From contig NZ_JAKVTG010000011.1 of assembly GCF_022489025.1 (NCBI RefSeq), forward strand, positions 1-64,000: a DNA stretch of 64,000 nt, read 5' to 3'. Positions 29,184-38,616 of this stretch are shown here, piece by piece (the stretch's first letter is position 1; each line of letters starts with the position of its first letter). The notes beneath the pieces are model-generated. The model worked only from the letters and a program-made list of their open reading frames with translations. It had not been told where the DNA came from and made no database searches. The stretch is from Planococcus halocryophilus. GTDB taxonomy: Bacteria; Bacillota; Bacilli; Bacillales_A; Planococcaceae. The position numbers and the translations under genes were made by a program.

Positions 29184-31166
29184 TCATCCTTCCGCTTTCA
29201 ATTCAAGCACCGTATCACGCAATTCTGCAGCACGTTCGAAGTCGAGTGCTTTTGCTGCTTCTTTCATTTCTGTTTCCAACAAGCTGATCAGTTTTACGCG
29301 CTCTTCTTTTTTGAGCTTCTTGCCTGATACTGCTTTTGAAATATATTCTTCTGACTCTTCTGCCGCGTTTGTTGCACGGATGACGTCACGAATTTTCTTC
29401 TGTATGGTAATTGGCGTTACACCATGTTTTTCGTTGTATTCTGCTTGAATGGTGCGACGGCGTGTCGTTTCGTCCATCGCTTTTTGCATCGAATCGGTTA
29501 TTCTGTCAGCATACATGATGACTTGACCATTTGCGTTTCTTGCTGCACGTCCCATCGTTTGAATAAGTGCTCGCTCAGAACGTAAAAACCCTTCTTTGTC
29601 AGCATCTAAAATGGTTACTAACGAAACTTCTGGAATATCTAACCCTTCACGCAGTAAGTTAATCCCCACAAGTACATCATAGACACCCATTCGCAATTCG
29701 CGAATAATTTCAATCCGTTCGAGTGTTTTGATTTCTGAGTGCAAGTAATTAACTTTGATGCCCGCATCCTTTAAATAAGCCGTTAAATCTTCCGACATTT
29801 TTTTTGTTAAAGTCGTGACTAGTACACGTTCATTTTTTTCCGATCGTTGACGAATTTGGTCCATCAAATCATCAATTTGCCCTTCGATTGGACGAATTTC
29901 AATTGTCGGATCAAGCAATCCTGTCGGACGAATAATTTGTTCAACCATTTCTGGCGTATGTTCTAATTCATACGGACCTGGTGTTGCGGATACGAAAACC
30001 GCTTGACTAATATGTTCTTCAAATTCTGTAAATGTTAACGGTCGATTATCCATTGCTGAAGGCAAACGGAACCCGTGATCAACTAATACTTTTTTACGCG
30101 CTTGGTCACCATTGAACATCCCGCGCACTTGCGGCAAAGTTACGTGACTCTCATCCACTACTAATAAAAAGTCTTCTGGGAAATAATCAATTAATGTATA
30201 AGGCTGTGCTCCTGCAGGACGAAGCGTCAAATGGCGCGAGTAGTTTTCAATGCCCGAACAAAAGCCCATTTCCCGCATCATTTCTAAATCATAGCGTGTG
30301 CGCTGTTCAAGTCGCTGCGCTTCTAATAATTTATCTTCCGCACGCATTTCTTTCAGACGTTCTTCTAATTCTACTTCAATATTTTCAATGGCTTTGACCA
30401 TTTTATCTTCACGTGTCACAAAGTGAGATGCTGGGAAAATGGCAACATGGTCACGTTCACCCATAATTTCACCAGTCAGTGCATCTACTTCACGAATGCG
30501 ATCAATCTCATCACCAAAAAATTCAACACGTAAACATCTTTCATCACGTGACGCTGGGAATATTTCTACCACATCGCCACGGACGCGGAATGTCCCACGA
30601 ATAAAGTTAATATCATTACGCTCGTATTGAACATCCACTAATTTTCTTAATAATTGATTGCGCTCGATTTCCATTCCTTTACGTAAAGAAACGACCAATT
30701 CACGGTATTCTTTTGGCGATCCAAGTCCATATATACAAGAAACTGATGCAATGACAATGACATCATCACGTTCAAATAACGAACTTGTTGCAGAGTGACG
30801 CAGTTTGTCAATTTCATCGTTAATGCTCGCGTCTTTTTCTATAAATGTATCTGATTGAGGTACATATGCCTCGGGTTGATAATAATCATAATAACTAACA
30901 AAATACTCTACAGCATTATCGGGGAAAAACTCTTTGAATTCGCTGTAAAGCTGCCCTGCTAAAGTTTTATTGTGAGCCATGACAAGAGTTGGCTTTTTCA
31001 CTTGCTGGATGACGTTTGACATCGTATAGGTTTTCCCTGTACCCGTTGCTCCCAATAATGTTTGACAACGCTTGCCGTCGATGATGCCTTGGATCAATTC
31101 AGCAATCGCTTGTGGCTGATCTCCCGCAGGTTCATATGGCGCTTGCAAATTAAATTCTTGTTTCAT
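29184..31166 (-). CDS. uvrB: Excinuclease ABC subunit B
   Basis: UvrB verifies the lesion and recruits UvrC. 660 residues: helicase motif [12 protein letters not shown], the beta-hairpin region ([21 protein letters not shown]), DEAD-like DESH, motif [11 protein letters not shown] and a C-terminal UVR domain (about 620-655) for UvrC binding. The ATG at 31166 (MKQEF) is used; a start 18 bases earlier is possible but has a weaker site. A LexA box lies upstream. Confidence 0.97.
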   Translation of the reverse strand: MKQEFNLQAPYEPAGDQPQAIAELIQGIIDGKRCQTLLGATGTGKTYTMSNVIQQVKKPTLVMAHNKTLAGQLYSEFKEFFPDNAVEYFVSYYDYYQPEAYVPQSDTFIEKDASINDEIDKLRHSATSSLFERDDVIVIASVSCIYGLGSPKEYRELVVSLRKGMEIERNQLLRKLVDVQYERNDINFIRGTFRVRGDVVEIFPASRDERCLRVEFFGDEIDRIREVDALTGEIMGERDHVAIFPASHFVTREDKMVKAIENIEVELEERLKEMRAEDKLLEAQRLEQRTRYDLEMMREMGFCSGIENYSRHLTLRPAGAQPYTLIDYFPEDFLLVVDESHVTLPQVRGMFNGDQARKKVLVDHGFRLPSAMDNRPLTFTEFEEHISQAVFVSATPGPYELEHTPEMVEQIIRPTGLLDPTIEIRPIEGQIDDLMDQIRQRSEKNERVLVTTLTKKMSEDLTAYLKDAGIKVNYLHSEIKTLERIEIIRELRMGVYDVLVGINLLREGLDIPEVSLVTILDADKEGFLRSERALIQTMGRAARNANGQVIMYADRITDSMQKAMDETTRRRTIQAEYNEKHGVTPITIQKKIRDVIRATNAAEESEEYISKAVSGKKLKKEERVKLISLLETEMKEAAKALDFERAAELRDTVLELKAEG

Positions 31167-31204
31167 AATGAGGCATCCTCCCATTCTTTCAATACTTCTA
31201 CTTT

Positions 31205-31250
31205 AACATATGCCCTAAAAAACCCCTAACAAAAAGCGAACGTATGTTTT
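31205..31250 (-). promoter_or_regulatory. uvrBA promoter with LexA (SOS) box
   Basis: CGAACGTATGTTTT at 31237-31250 matches the Bacillus LexA/DinR consensus CGAAC-N4-GTTC with a weaker right arm. It abuts a plausible -35/-10 pair on the minus strand (TTGTTA, 16 bases, TATGTT). This agrees with uvrBA being SOS-induced in Bacillus. Confidence 0.7.
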
Positions 31251-31331
31251 TTAACGAGAATTAAGAAAGAAATAGCCAGATTAAAAAGTTACTATTACAT
31301 ACATAAAGAAAACTCTTTCTATTAATGAGCA

Positions 31332-31372
31332 TAGAAAAAAGGGAGTTAGATTATATCTAACTCCCTTTTTTC
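31332..31372. terminator. Terminator after the IDEAL-domain gene
   Basis: An 18-bp perfect stem (AGAAAAAAGGGAGTTAGA and complement) with a five-base loop, followed by TTTTTT on either strand. It ends the minus-strand 31395-31637 gene. Confidence 0.92.
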
Positions 31373-31394
31373 TAGCTATTTTTTAAACAGCTAT

Positions 31395-31637
31395 TTATTC
31401 CGTTTCTTCGTGATTTAAAATTTGTAATTGAGCTGTGTATTTAGTGAACGCTTTTTGATCATGATTGTCCAGGGCTTCATCGATGAGTGTCATTAGCTGT
31501 TCTTCCTGTTGAGAACGATGAACATGTTTTAAGAACAGATCTAAATAGATATCATTTAGCAGCTTTTCAGCTTCCGTAATTTTTTTTGTTTGAGCCATTG
31601 CCTTCATGAAATCAGCATAAGAATAATAGTTTTCCAT
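31395..31637 (-). CDS. IDEAL-domain small protein
   Basis: 80 residues. The C-terminal half reads LIDEALDNHDQKAFTKYTAQL, the IDEAL domain pattern (I-D-x-A-L-D ... D-x-x-A-F), found as a short regulatory add-on or stand-alone in Bacillales. The N-terminal half is helical and charged. No enzyme function is expected. It is divergent from comK, with which it shares a 177-base intergenic region carrying ComK boxes, so joint control is possible. Confidence 0.8.
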   Translation of the reverse strand: MENYYSYADFMKAMAQTKKITEAEKLLNDIYLDLFLKHVHRSQQEEQLMTLIDEALDNHDQKAFTKYTAQLQILNHEETE

Positions 31638-31724
31638 TCTTCTTCACCCCGAATGCTTTTCATTAGTATACATGAAAGGAATAATAAAAATCAAGACTTA
31701 TTTGAAAATTACAACTAAATAGAA

Positions 31725-31779
31725 AAAAGTTTATTTTCAATCTAATTATTATTGCCAAATTTCCATTTTTTATTATAAT
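31725..31779 (+). promoter_or_regulatory. comK promoter with paired ComK (K) boxes
   Basis: AAAA-GTTTA-TTTT at 31725-31737 is an exact AT-box and AAAT-TTCCA-TTTT at 31757-31769 is a one-mismatch one; 19 bases lie between them, close to the two-helical-turn spacing used by ComK. The second box lies over the spacer between TTGCCA (31752-31757) and TATAAT (31774-31779), 16 apart. This layout fits comK autoactivation. Confidence 0.65.
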
Positions 31780-31814
31780 AGGGTATGTAAAGTAAATTTA
31801 GGGGGTTATTCTTC

Positions 31815-32369
31815 ATGAGTAAAAAGAATCACAGACCGTCTTCGTATACGATTTGCACAAATACGTATGCCCTTTTACCCTATACGGACGGCCATCGCAC
31901 CTGGATGCGTGTGATTGAAGACCGCAATGAATTTGTGGTTGAAGACGCTGTTTACAAAACAGTAACCACTTCCTGCCGCTTTTATCGTGCGTCACTAGAA
32001 AGCGCCACACTTTATGCTCAAAAAGCTGTCGGTGTAAAACATAAGCCCCCCATTATTGTAGGCGAGTATTACGGCAATCCACTCATTTTCTTTCCGACAC
32101 ACTCTCCTAAAAACAAAGAATGCGTTTGGTTTAATTACGACGCCATCGACCTTATCGAAAGTGACAGTAGCGGCAAAGGAAGTATCATTTATTTAAGCAA
32201 TAACTTAACCGTTTATTTAGATGTATCGCCTATTGCTTTACGTAATCAACATTCTTTCGCCGGATCCCTGCGTCGTTTTTTCAAAAAGGCGCAGCGTGTT
32301 CATAATCGTCCAATGGCTTATGTGACAACCCGTACATTTCCCCCACGCAAACAGCAGCCTCTTGAGTGA
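31815..32369 (+). CDS. comK: Competence transcription factor ComK
   Basis: A 184-residue ComK family protein, with YGNPLIFFPTHSPKNKECVWF near residues 82-102 and the conserved SFAGSLRRFFKKAQRV-like stretch toward the C-terminus. ComK activates the DNA-uptake and recombination genes by binding pairs of AT-boxes, one pair of which lies in front of this gene. In Bacillus its level is set by ClpCP-MecA and Rok/CodY; ClpP is also encoded in this window. GGGGG precedes the ATG. It is monocistronic with a terminator after it. Confidence 0.93.
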   Translation: MSKKNHRPSSYTICTNTYALLPYTDGHRTWMRVIEDRNEFVVEDAVYKTVTTSCRFYRASLESATLYAQKAVGVKHKPPIIVGEYYGNPLIFFPTHSPKNKECVWFNYDAIDLIESDSSGKGSIIYLSNNLTVYLDVSPIALRNQHSFAGSLRRFFKKAQRVHNRPMAYVTTRTFPPRKQQPLE

Positions 32370-32395
32370 ATGTTTTACTCATTTTAAATGGCAAC

Positions 32396-32446
32396 GTAAA
32401 AGAGCTTTCGATTAAAGTTAAAGACTTTAATCGAAAGCTCTTTTTG
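32396..32446 (+). terminator. comK terminator
   Basis: A long perfect stem (AGAGCTTTCGATTAAAGT and complement, loop TAAAG) with flanking A- and T-runs, 27 bases past the comK stop. It probably also ends the converging UbiB-like gene. Confidence 0.9.
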
Positions 32447-32483
32447 TTAGTATCTTTATGTTGTTTCGTGGCGTTTCCGCTTT

Positions 32484-34100
32484 TTACTTTATTGAACGAT
32501 AAGCCCACAAGGAGCCTACGAAAAATACAGAAGAAACCCACATATAAGGTTCGTTCCAGAACCAAACGGAGACGGAAATTCCGACAAAAGATAGGATTGT
32601 GAAAACTCCAGCAAACATACGAGATTGTAAATCACGTCGGTATTCACGTTCCTTACCATCCCGATTTTCAATATAGCGACGGAGACGCTCCGGTTCTTCT
32701 AAATAATTGATCACTTTCTGAGGAAAGACGCGTAATGGGCCTGTTCCATTTAATACCCAGCGCAGGATGTCTTCTTTACCGAACATCCCTTTGCCTTCTT
32801 TTTGTGACGAAGCCCATTCCAGAATTCGCGGTCGAGCCAATGCCATTAAATCTACATTGGGATCTAAGATATGCAAAACACCGACAAAAATAGAAGCTGC
32901 TCGTCCAAAAAAGGCAAATTCAGCTGGTAATTGAACCGGTTGTGTTCGAACAATGTCTTGAATATCATCAAGTAATCGCTCTACTACAAAACTGTCCATC
33001 TGTGACAATTCGTTTGATTCGTATGCTGCCACAAGTCGTGATATGGCGTCCTCTAACACGACGCGATCTGCCTGGGGCAATAAAAAGCGTAATTCTTCCA
33101 ATGCATCCAGTACTTGTTCGTAATTTTTAAAAATAATTCCTTCTGCTGCACGTAATACTGATTGAGAATCTTTTTTAGTAATCGTACCAATCATCCCAAA
33201 GTCAATTAGGACAATTCCACCATTCGGTTCAAGTAAAATATTGCCGCCATGTGGATCGGCATGGAATTGGCCGCCGTATAAAATTTGTTCTAAAAATAAG
33301 ATAAACAAGCGTTCGGATATTTCATGTCGATCTAAGTCATTTTTTTCGATAAAAGCTAAATCTGTAATTCGTGCTCCTTCAATCCATTCCATCACCAACA
33401 CTCGACGTGTGGTAAATTCATCGAAATACATTGGAATTCTTACTCCTTCCATCGCATCAAAGCGATCGGAAAAAGAACGGCCATTTTGAAGTTCTTTTAG
33501 GAAGTTTAATTCATTGCCGATGGTTTCGGTCATTTCTACGTACAATTGCTTAAAGTCAATTTGTTTACCAAACGGGGTAAATTTTTCAGCTAACCATATT
33601 ACAATGCGAATAGCTTTAAAGTCAGCACGTAATATTCGATCCGTTCCTGGTCGCTGAACTTTGACTGCGACTTCCAAACCATTTTTCAGTACACCTTTGT
33701 ATACTTCTCCAATAGAAGCAGAAGCGACTGCTGATTCCGATAGATGATCCAAATAATCCGTATGAGTCGTATTCCATTCTTGTTCAAGTACAGAGACAAT
33801 GTCTTGTCTCGGAACAGATGGGACACGGTCTGTTAAGCCTTCTAATTCTTCAAGAAACGACGGAGGCATGATGTCCGCTCGCGTTGAGAGAAACTGCCCT
33901 AGTTTAATCATAAGTCCACCCAGCTTTAATGCGAGGTTCTTATATTCTTTTGCTTGCTTTGTAATCATCTCATTCCATCTTTTTTCAACTAACGGAGTCC
34001 ATTTGCCTCGATTGCGCTTTTGGAAAATCGTTACTTGCAAAAAGATTTTGACTGCCAACCAGACAATCCGGAAGATACGTATAAACGTTACTTGATTCAT
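32484..34100 (-). CDS. UbiB/AarF/ABC1 family kinase-like protein
   Basis: 538 residues of the UbiB/ADCK group, atypical kinases tied to quinone and lipid metabolism. Visible are the family KxGQ motif (LGGLMIKLGQFLSTR, about 65-79), VKVQRPG with the ATP lysine (about 145), HADPHGGN near 283 and LIDFGMIG near 300, then two C-terminal membrane segments (about 495-538). Bacillales make menaquinone rather than ubiquinone and the substrate is unknown. The ATG at 34100 is used because GGGAGGG lies upstream. Monocistronic. Confidence 0.9.
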   Translation of the reverse strand: MNQVTFIRIFRIVWLAVKIFLQVTIFQKRNRGKWTPLVEKRWNEMITKQAKEYKNLALKLGGLMIKLGQFLSTRADIMPPSFLEELEGLTDRVPSVPRQDIVSVLEQEWNTTHTDYLDHLSESAVASASIGEVYKGVLKNGLEVAVKVQRPGTDRILRADFKAIRIVIWLAEKFTPFGKQIDFKQLYVEMTETIGNELNFLKELQNGRSFSDRFDAMEGVRIPMYFDEFTTRRVLVMEWIEGARITDLAFIEKNDLDRHEISERLFILFLEQILYGGQFHADPHGGNILLEPNGGIVLIDFGMIGTITKKDSQSVLRAAEGIIFKNYEQVLDALEELRFLLPQADRVVLEDAISRLVAAYESNELSQMDSFVVERLLDDIQDIVRTQPVQLPAEFAFFGRAASIFVGVLHILDPNVDLMALARPRILEWASSQKEGKGMFGKEDILRWVLNGTGPLRVFPQKVINYLEEPERLRRYIENRDGKEREYRRDLQSRMFAGVFTILSFVGISVSVWFWNEPYMWVSSVFFVGSLWAYRSIK

Positions 34101-34202
34101 AAATGCAGTCCCTCCCATGGAGTTCATTATAGAGTCTGATGGCGAAATAGTCCAAAAAGTGATATGTTTTTAATGGATGGAAAGAAACAAGGGGGAAGAA
34201 AA

Positions 34203-34979
34203 ATGGACACAATTCACTATGAACAACGAAACAACTTAGCTTTTATCACATTAAATAGACCTGAAGCCATGAATGCTTTTAACTATGACATGTTAAATGA
34301 GCTTGGCCAGGTTGTAGAAGCAATCCGCATTAACCCAGATATTCGCGTTGTTATTTTTACTGGTGCAGGGGAAAAAGCATTCAGTGTAGGTGCGGACTTG
34401 AAAGAACGCAAAAATTTAACTGACCAACACGTTAAACGCAATATCTATAAAATCGGAGAAGTGTTTTCCATAATCGAGAACTTGCCACAACCAACTATTG
34501 CTATGATTAATGGTTTTGCATTTGGCGGAGGAATGGAACTAGCACTCGCTTGTGATTTCCGAATTGCTACCGACGATACACTTCTCGGACTAACTGAAAC
34601 CAGTTTAGGCATTATTCCTGGAGCAGGCGGTACTCAACGCCTCCCCCGTTTAATCGGCGAGACAAAAGCACTGGAATTAATATTGACTGCACGTCGCTTA
34701 AAATCTGTTGAAGCATTGGATTATGGATTATTAACACGACTCACCACACGTGATGAACTTGCTGAAGTGACTGGTAATTTTGCAGATGCCATTCTTGCAA
34801 ATGGCCCCATCGCACTTCAGCAAGCAAAATTCGCAATTAAAAACGGCATGAACACTGATTTACATACTGGCCTTCAAATCGAACGTAAGGCTTATGAAAT
34901 CACTATACCCACTGAAGACCGAATTGAAGCTCTTACCGCTTTTGGAGAAAAAAGAAAACCTGTGTTTAAAGGAAAATAA
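34203..34979 (+). CDS. Enoyl-CoA hydratase/isomerase family protein
   Basis: 258 residues of the crotonase fold. The oxyanion-hole motif FAFGGGMELALACDFRIA (about 100-117) and the second active-site region TETSLGIIPGAGGTQRLPRLIG with Glu (about 130-150) are both intact, so hydration of enoyl-CoA is expected. Similar to EchA8/YngF-like proteins in beta-oxidation or leucine breakdown. The ATG at 34203 has AAGGGGG before it. It ends at a terminator and is convergent with the S9-like gene. Confidence 0.9.
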   Translation: MDTIHYEQRNNLAFITLNRPEAMNAFNYDMLNELGQVVEAIRINPDIRVVIFTGAGEKAFSVGADLKERKNLTDQHVKRNIYKIGEVFSIIENLPQPTIAMINGFAFGGGMELALACDFRIATDDTLLGLTETSLGIIPGAGGTQRLPRLIGETKALELILTARRLKSVEALDYGLLTRLTTRDELAEVTGNFADAILANGPIALQQAKFAIKNGMNTDLHTGLQIERKAYEITIPTEDRIEALTAFGEKRKPVFKGK

Positions 34980-34982
34980 TCA

Positions 34983-35015
34983 CAAAAAAGAGCAGTTGAA
35001 AAGCTGCTCTTTTTT
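34983..35015 (+). terminator. Terminator of the enoyl-CoA hydratase gene
   Basis: Stem AGAGCAG/CTGCTCT with flanking A- and T-runs; it overlaps the 3' end of the converging S9-like gene. Confidence 0.75.
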
Positions 35016-36687
35016 ATACGTATTTTTTCACCCAATTCACAATCTGTTCTAAACGATCAATGCGATGACTTGGTTTATATCCATGTGAATCATTCAAGTA
35101 TACTTTTGGAAAATGGACAAATTTTGTATCTTCCTCCATACTTTCCAACTTTAAATCCAATTGTTCCGTATGTTCACTTGTAGAACGACCTGCTTTTTTC
35201 GTGTAAAGAAAAAGCAACTTCGTTAACAGACCACCGTAATTATCTCCTATCACAGCTAATCGATTCTCATCCACCCATTCAATTGTTTCTACCACTTCAA
35301 CTACTGCATTCATCGTATCTGTATATGCAACATCTCTTCCTATTTTTGCAAACTCCTGGCTATAGCCATGGCTTCCACTTGGATTAATATAAAGAACCCC
35401 GTAACCTTGTGCTGCGAGTAATTGCAGTTCATGATAGAAAGTATTAGCGAACATCCCATGAGCCCACTCGTGAACTTTGACGATTAACGGATACTTTTCA
35501 CCTTTTTGAATGCCGATGGGTTCAATCAACCAGCTATGTACCGACTCTTTTGAACCCATCGTAATTGTCGGTTTTCCTTCGCGCAACTCAGTGCTTTCAA
35601 CATAATCCTGATTAAAAGATGTCAGCACTTCATATTCTCCCGTTGTAATCTGTAAGCGGTACAACTCTCCAGGTTGAGTCATCGTGCTAATAGCAAGAAT
35701 TGCAAATTCACCCTCGCGTGAAACATCATAGCCAACTACATGTTCCATTTCAGGAGATGCTGGAAAAATCATCCCATCAAGCGATGCAAAATATAGACGT
35801 ACGTCGCCCATGGTAGACACTTGGAAATACAAATGATCATCTTTCGTCCAGATAGCCTTCCCTGCAGTTGTTCCTTGACTATCACTAACTGCGTAATCTC
35901 CCACAGGCACATCTAAACCTTCAGTTAAACAACTATTCGTTTGAGTTTGTAAATCTGCGATATAAAGCTCTTTATGGGTAGCATCTCCGTATTGCCGCAT
36001 GTTCCCTAAGTAAGCGAGCTTTGAATCATCATGTGAAAAAGCCACCTCACTAAAATGACCTTGATTTTCTGTCAGTATCATGTGTTCTTGTGTTTCAAGG
36101 TGATATAAATAAAGAGGTTGACCGGGTACAAAATCATGTTTTTTTTCTTTTACTAGCGCATAAACTAATTTCCCCCCATCATGGGATATGGCTTCTAAGC
36201 GATAATGACAGTCCCCAGCTAGTACGAGTTCTACCTTTTTCGACTCAATCGTTAAAAATCCTATTTGTTGGTTGAGTGGATTTGAGGTTTGTTCTTTATC
36301 TAGGATGCCATTGATCCAAAGCTTCTTAGCACAAGGCGACCATACAAATCGCTCTATGCCACTTTCTAAATTAGTCATTTTGTTTATTTGCCCGTCCGCT
36401 AACGATAATACGAACAATTGGTTGTTGCCACCTTCTTCCGCTAAATACGCGACAGCTGTACCGTCTACAGACCACTGCGGTGAACTGATTCGACCTTTTC
36501 CAAAAGTCCATTGACTATGCTGACGCGTTTCCAAATTGATATGAAAAAGATTTGCGATATATGCATCTTCCTGCTCATCTATTATGGTATGAACGTATAC
36601 TGCACTTTTTCCATCTGGTGATATTTGAGGATCGGTTACAGAAACCAATGTTGTGATATCTTGAATTTCTACTGTTTTTTTCACCAT
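35014..36687 (-). CDS. S9 prolyl-oligopeptidase homologue, catalytically degenerate
   Basis: 557 residues where the acylaminoacyl-peptidase group has about 650. The N-terminal part (about 1-360) keeps WD-like propeller repeats (SPDGKSAVYV, SHDDSKLAYLG). The hydrolase part starts normally (KYPLIVKVHEWAHGMFANTFYHE, about 399-420), but the usual HGGPH is HEWAH and the nucleophile motif GxSYGG is GDNYGG, Asn483 replacing Ser. About 90-100 residues that normally follow, including the catalytic Asp region (LILHGxxDxRxP), are absent; the protein jumps from LFLYTKKAGRSTSEH to a tail resembling the C-terminal helix. AAGGGG precedes the ATG, and the frame is intact over its length. It should not hydrolyse peptides; it may be a pseudoenzyme or an in-frame decaying gene. 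Confidence 0.9.
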   Translation of the reverse strand: MVKKTVEIQDITTLVSVTDPQISPDGKSAVYVHTIIDEQEDAYIANLFHINLETRQHSQWTFGKGRISSPQWSVDGTAVAYLAEEGGNNQLFVLSLADGQINKMTNLESGIERFVWSPCAKKLWINGILDKEQTSNPLNQQIGFLTIESKKVELVLAGDCHYRLEAISHDGGKLVYALVKEKKHDFVPGQPLYLYHLETQEHMILTENQGHFSEVAFSHDDSKLAYLGNMRQYGDATHKELYIADLQTQTNSCLTEGLDVPVGDYAVSDSQGTTAGKAIWTKDDHLYFQVSTMGDVRLYFASLDGMIFPASPEMEHVVGYDVSREGEFAILAISTMTQPGELYRLQITTGEYEVLTSFNQDYVESTELREGKPTITMGSKESVHSWLIEPIGIQKGEKYPLIVKVHEWAHGMFANTFYHELQLLAAQGYGVLYINPSGSHGYSQEFAKIGRDVAYTDTMNAVVEVVETIEWVDENRLAVIGDNYGGLLTKLLFLYTKKAGRSTSEHTEQLDLKLESMEEDTKFVHFPKVYLNDSHGYKPSHRIDRLEQIVNWVKKYV

Positions 36688-36888
36688 GCATTCCCCTTCT
36701 TACATCTGACTTCTCCTACATACTCTTTAACTATAATAAAGACTTCTAGGAAAAGACACAAAGGAGTACTGGTGCATTTTTTAAAGGAAGTTTTGAGCTT
36801 TTTACAACAATCATTTAATTTTTTTATGAGTTTTTATTTCTCTTATATGAACTTTTCCGCTTGTTACACGAATTCAACAGAAATTTAC

Positions 36889-36927
36889 TTCAAAAAAAGA
36901 AGCCATGCTAAATCGCATCGCTTCTTT
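36889..36927 (-). terminator. Terminator of the acyl-CoA ligase gene
   Basis: Stem AAAGAAGC/GCTTCTTT with an imperfect 16-base loop, then TTTTTTT on the minus strand. Confidence 0.75.
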
Positions 36928-36953
36928 ATGATTTTTTTAACATGAAGATGTGT

Positions 36954-38507
36954 TTATTTCTGTCTCGCCTGATCTTTCAATGACCGGCGTAAAATTTTAC
37001 CTGTTGTGTTTTTCGGTAACTCGTCAAGAACTTCAAAATGTTTTGGTACTTTGTATTTCGCTAAATGTTCTACACAATAGGCTTTCAAATCCTCAATTGA
37101 AACTGCAGGGTCTTTTAAAACCACATAAGCATTAACCTCTTCTCCGAAATCCGGATCAGGCAAACCAACTACGGCTGCTTCCAAAATGGCAGGATGTGCG
37201 AACAACACTTCTTCAATTTCTCGTGGGTAAACATTATATCCCCCAACAATGATCATGTCTTTTTTACGATCAACAATATAAAAATAGCCTTCTTCATCAA
37301 CACGTGCTAAGTCTCCAGTGTACAACCAACCATCACGAATCGCTGCGGCTGTTTCTTCTGGCATTTTGTAATACCCTCTCATTACATTCGGTCCACGAAC
37401 AATCAATTCCCCAACTTCATTTACAGCTACTTCTTCGCCTAATTCGTTAACAACTTTGTTTTCAACATTGATGATTGATGTTCCAATTGAACCCGCTTTT
37501 CGTTCTCGATCAATCGGGTTAAAGCATGTAACAGGAGAAGCTTCTGACAAACCGTATCCTTCTGAAATGCGAACATTAAATTTATCTTCAAAGCTATGAA
37601 GCAAAGCAACTGGCATGGCAGAACCACCTGATACGGCAAGACGTACAGTAGCAAAATCTGCTGGATCAACGTCAGGCAATTGATTCATAAAGTTGAACAT
37701 CGTTGGTACCCCTGCAAAAACGGTCGCTTTGTTTGCTTTAATCGCCTCAAATACTTCTTTTGGATTAAAACGAGGTACTAAAATAATAGTAGCTCCTTGT
37801 AACAATGGTGCGTTTACAACGACTGTCAATGCAAATACATGGAATACTGGCAAAGTTGCTACTACGCGATCGGTTTCACTAATTTGAAGATACTCTCCAA
37901 CATCGCGAGCATTTGAATAGAGGTTTTGATGCGTTAACATCGCACCTTTAGGTTTTCCGGTTGTGCCTGATGTGTATAAAATAACTGCTGTATCGTCCGC
38001 CTGAACTTCTGCAAAGACGCTATTTGCAGTAGCTTTCGTCAGTAAATGAGTAAATGAATGGACTTTGGCTTTAACTTCTTCAGGTAATTGGTCCATTTTT
38101 TCTGGTGTTGTAACGTCCGTTTCACAGATGACATAAGATGCCACTGCCGGCAATGCTACATGCGCTTTTTCTATTAGTGGAAGTAGCATATCAAGAGCAA
38201 CAACTACTTTAGCATCACTATTATTAACAATGTAAGCGATTTCATCTGGAGTATAAATAGGATTAACCGGAACGGCTGTTGCGCCTAACTGCATTGTTGC
38301 ATAAAGTGAGATTAAAAAATGTGGTGTATTACCTAAAAGAAATGCGACATGGTCCCCTTTTTCCACGCCTAATTCTTTTAAAGCTCCAGCAAAAAGTGCC
38401 ACTTTCTGATCAAATTCCCCGTAGCTAGTATCTTGTCCCATAAAGCTATAAGCTGCTTTAGTAGGATTTTGTTCTGCAATTTCATGAACACGTGTCATTA
38501 AACTCAT
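36954..38507 (-). CDS. yhfL: Long-chain fatty acid-CoA ligase
   Basis: An AMP-forming ligase of 517 residues that activates fatty acids with ATP and CoA. P-loop ILYTSGTTGKPKG (about 170-182), the adenylate motif near YGLSEASPVTCF (about 318) and the C-terminal TGDLARVDEEGYFYIVDRKKD with DRKKDMI and Lys in TGKILRR (about 500) are intact. The start at 38507 is chosen because AGAGGG has the right distance; ATG 38513 would overlap it. A FadR-like operator lies upstream. The B. subtilis counterpart may be yhfL (near hemEH there) or lcfA; the symbol is tentative. Confidence 0.92.
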   Translation of the reverse strand: MSLMTRVHEIAEQNPTKAAYSFMGQDTSYGEFDQKVALFAGALKELGVEKGDHVAFLLGNTPHFLISLYATMQLGATAVPVNPIYTPDEIAYIVNNSDAKVVVALDMLLPLIEKAHVALPAVASYVICETDVTTPEKMDQLPEEVKAKVHSFTHLLTKATANSVFAEVQADDTAVILYTSGTTGKPKGAMLTHQNLYSNARDVGEYLQISETDRVVATLPVFHVFALTVVVNAPLLQGATIILVPRFNPKEVFEAIKANKATVFAGVPTMFNFMNQLPDVDPADFATVRLAVSGGSAMPVALLHSFEDKFNVRISEGYGLSEASPVTCFNPIDRERKAGSIGTSIINVENKVVNELGEEVAVNEVGELIVRGPNVMRGYYKMPEETAAAIRDGWLYTGDLARVDEEGYFYIVDRKKDMIIVGGYNVYPREIEEVLFAHPAILEAAVVGLPDPDFGEEVNAYVVLKDPAVSIEDLKAYCVEHLAKYKVPKHFEVLDELPKNTTGKILRRSLKDQARQK

Positions 38508-38526
38508 CTTCATCCCTCTTTCGTGT

Positions 38527-38590
38527 TGAATGAATACTCATTCATATTTCAATCTATTTTCATTATAAAATAAATCTTCAGACAATACAA
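38527..38590 (-). promoter_or_regulatory. Acyl-CoA ligase promoter with FadR-type operator
   Basis: TGAATGA-ATAC-TCATTCA at 38527-38544 is a perfect palindrome matching the Bacillus FadR (TetR family) box. The promoter is TTGTAT (38585-38590), 17 bases, TATAAT (38562-38567) on the minus strand, placing the box just after the start point as a roadblock. Long-chain acyl-CoA would relieve repression. Confidence 0.8.
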
Positions 38591-38616
38591 CAGGCACCGT
38601 TAGATTACGGTGCCTG
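38591..38616 (-). terminator. Terminator of the bceRSAB operon
   Basis: A 10-bp stem, CAGGCACCGT/ACGGTGCCTG, with a six-base loop containing the permease stop codon. The following T-run is weak (TTGTATTGT) and doubles as the -35 of the next promoter, so readthrough is plausible. Confidence 0.6.

Noticed and set aside
32366..32602. A plus-strand frame beyond comK starting MNVLLILNG
   Set aside because: It runs through the comK terminator hairpin and into the antisense of the UbiB-like gene; no independent evidence.
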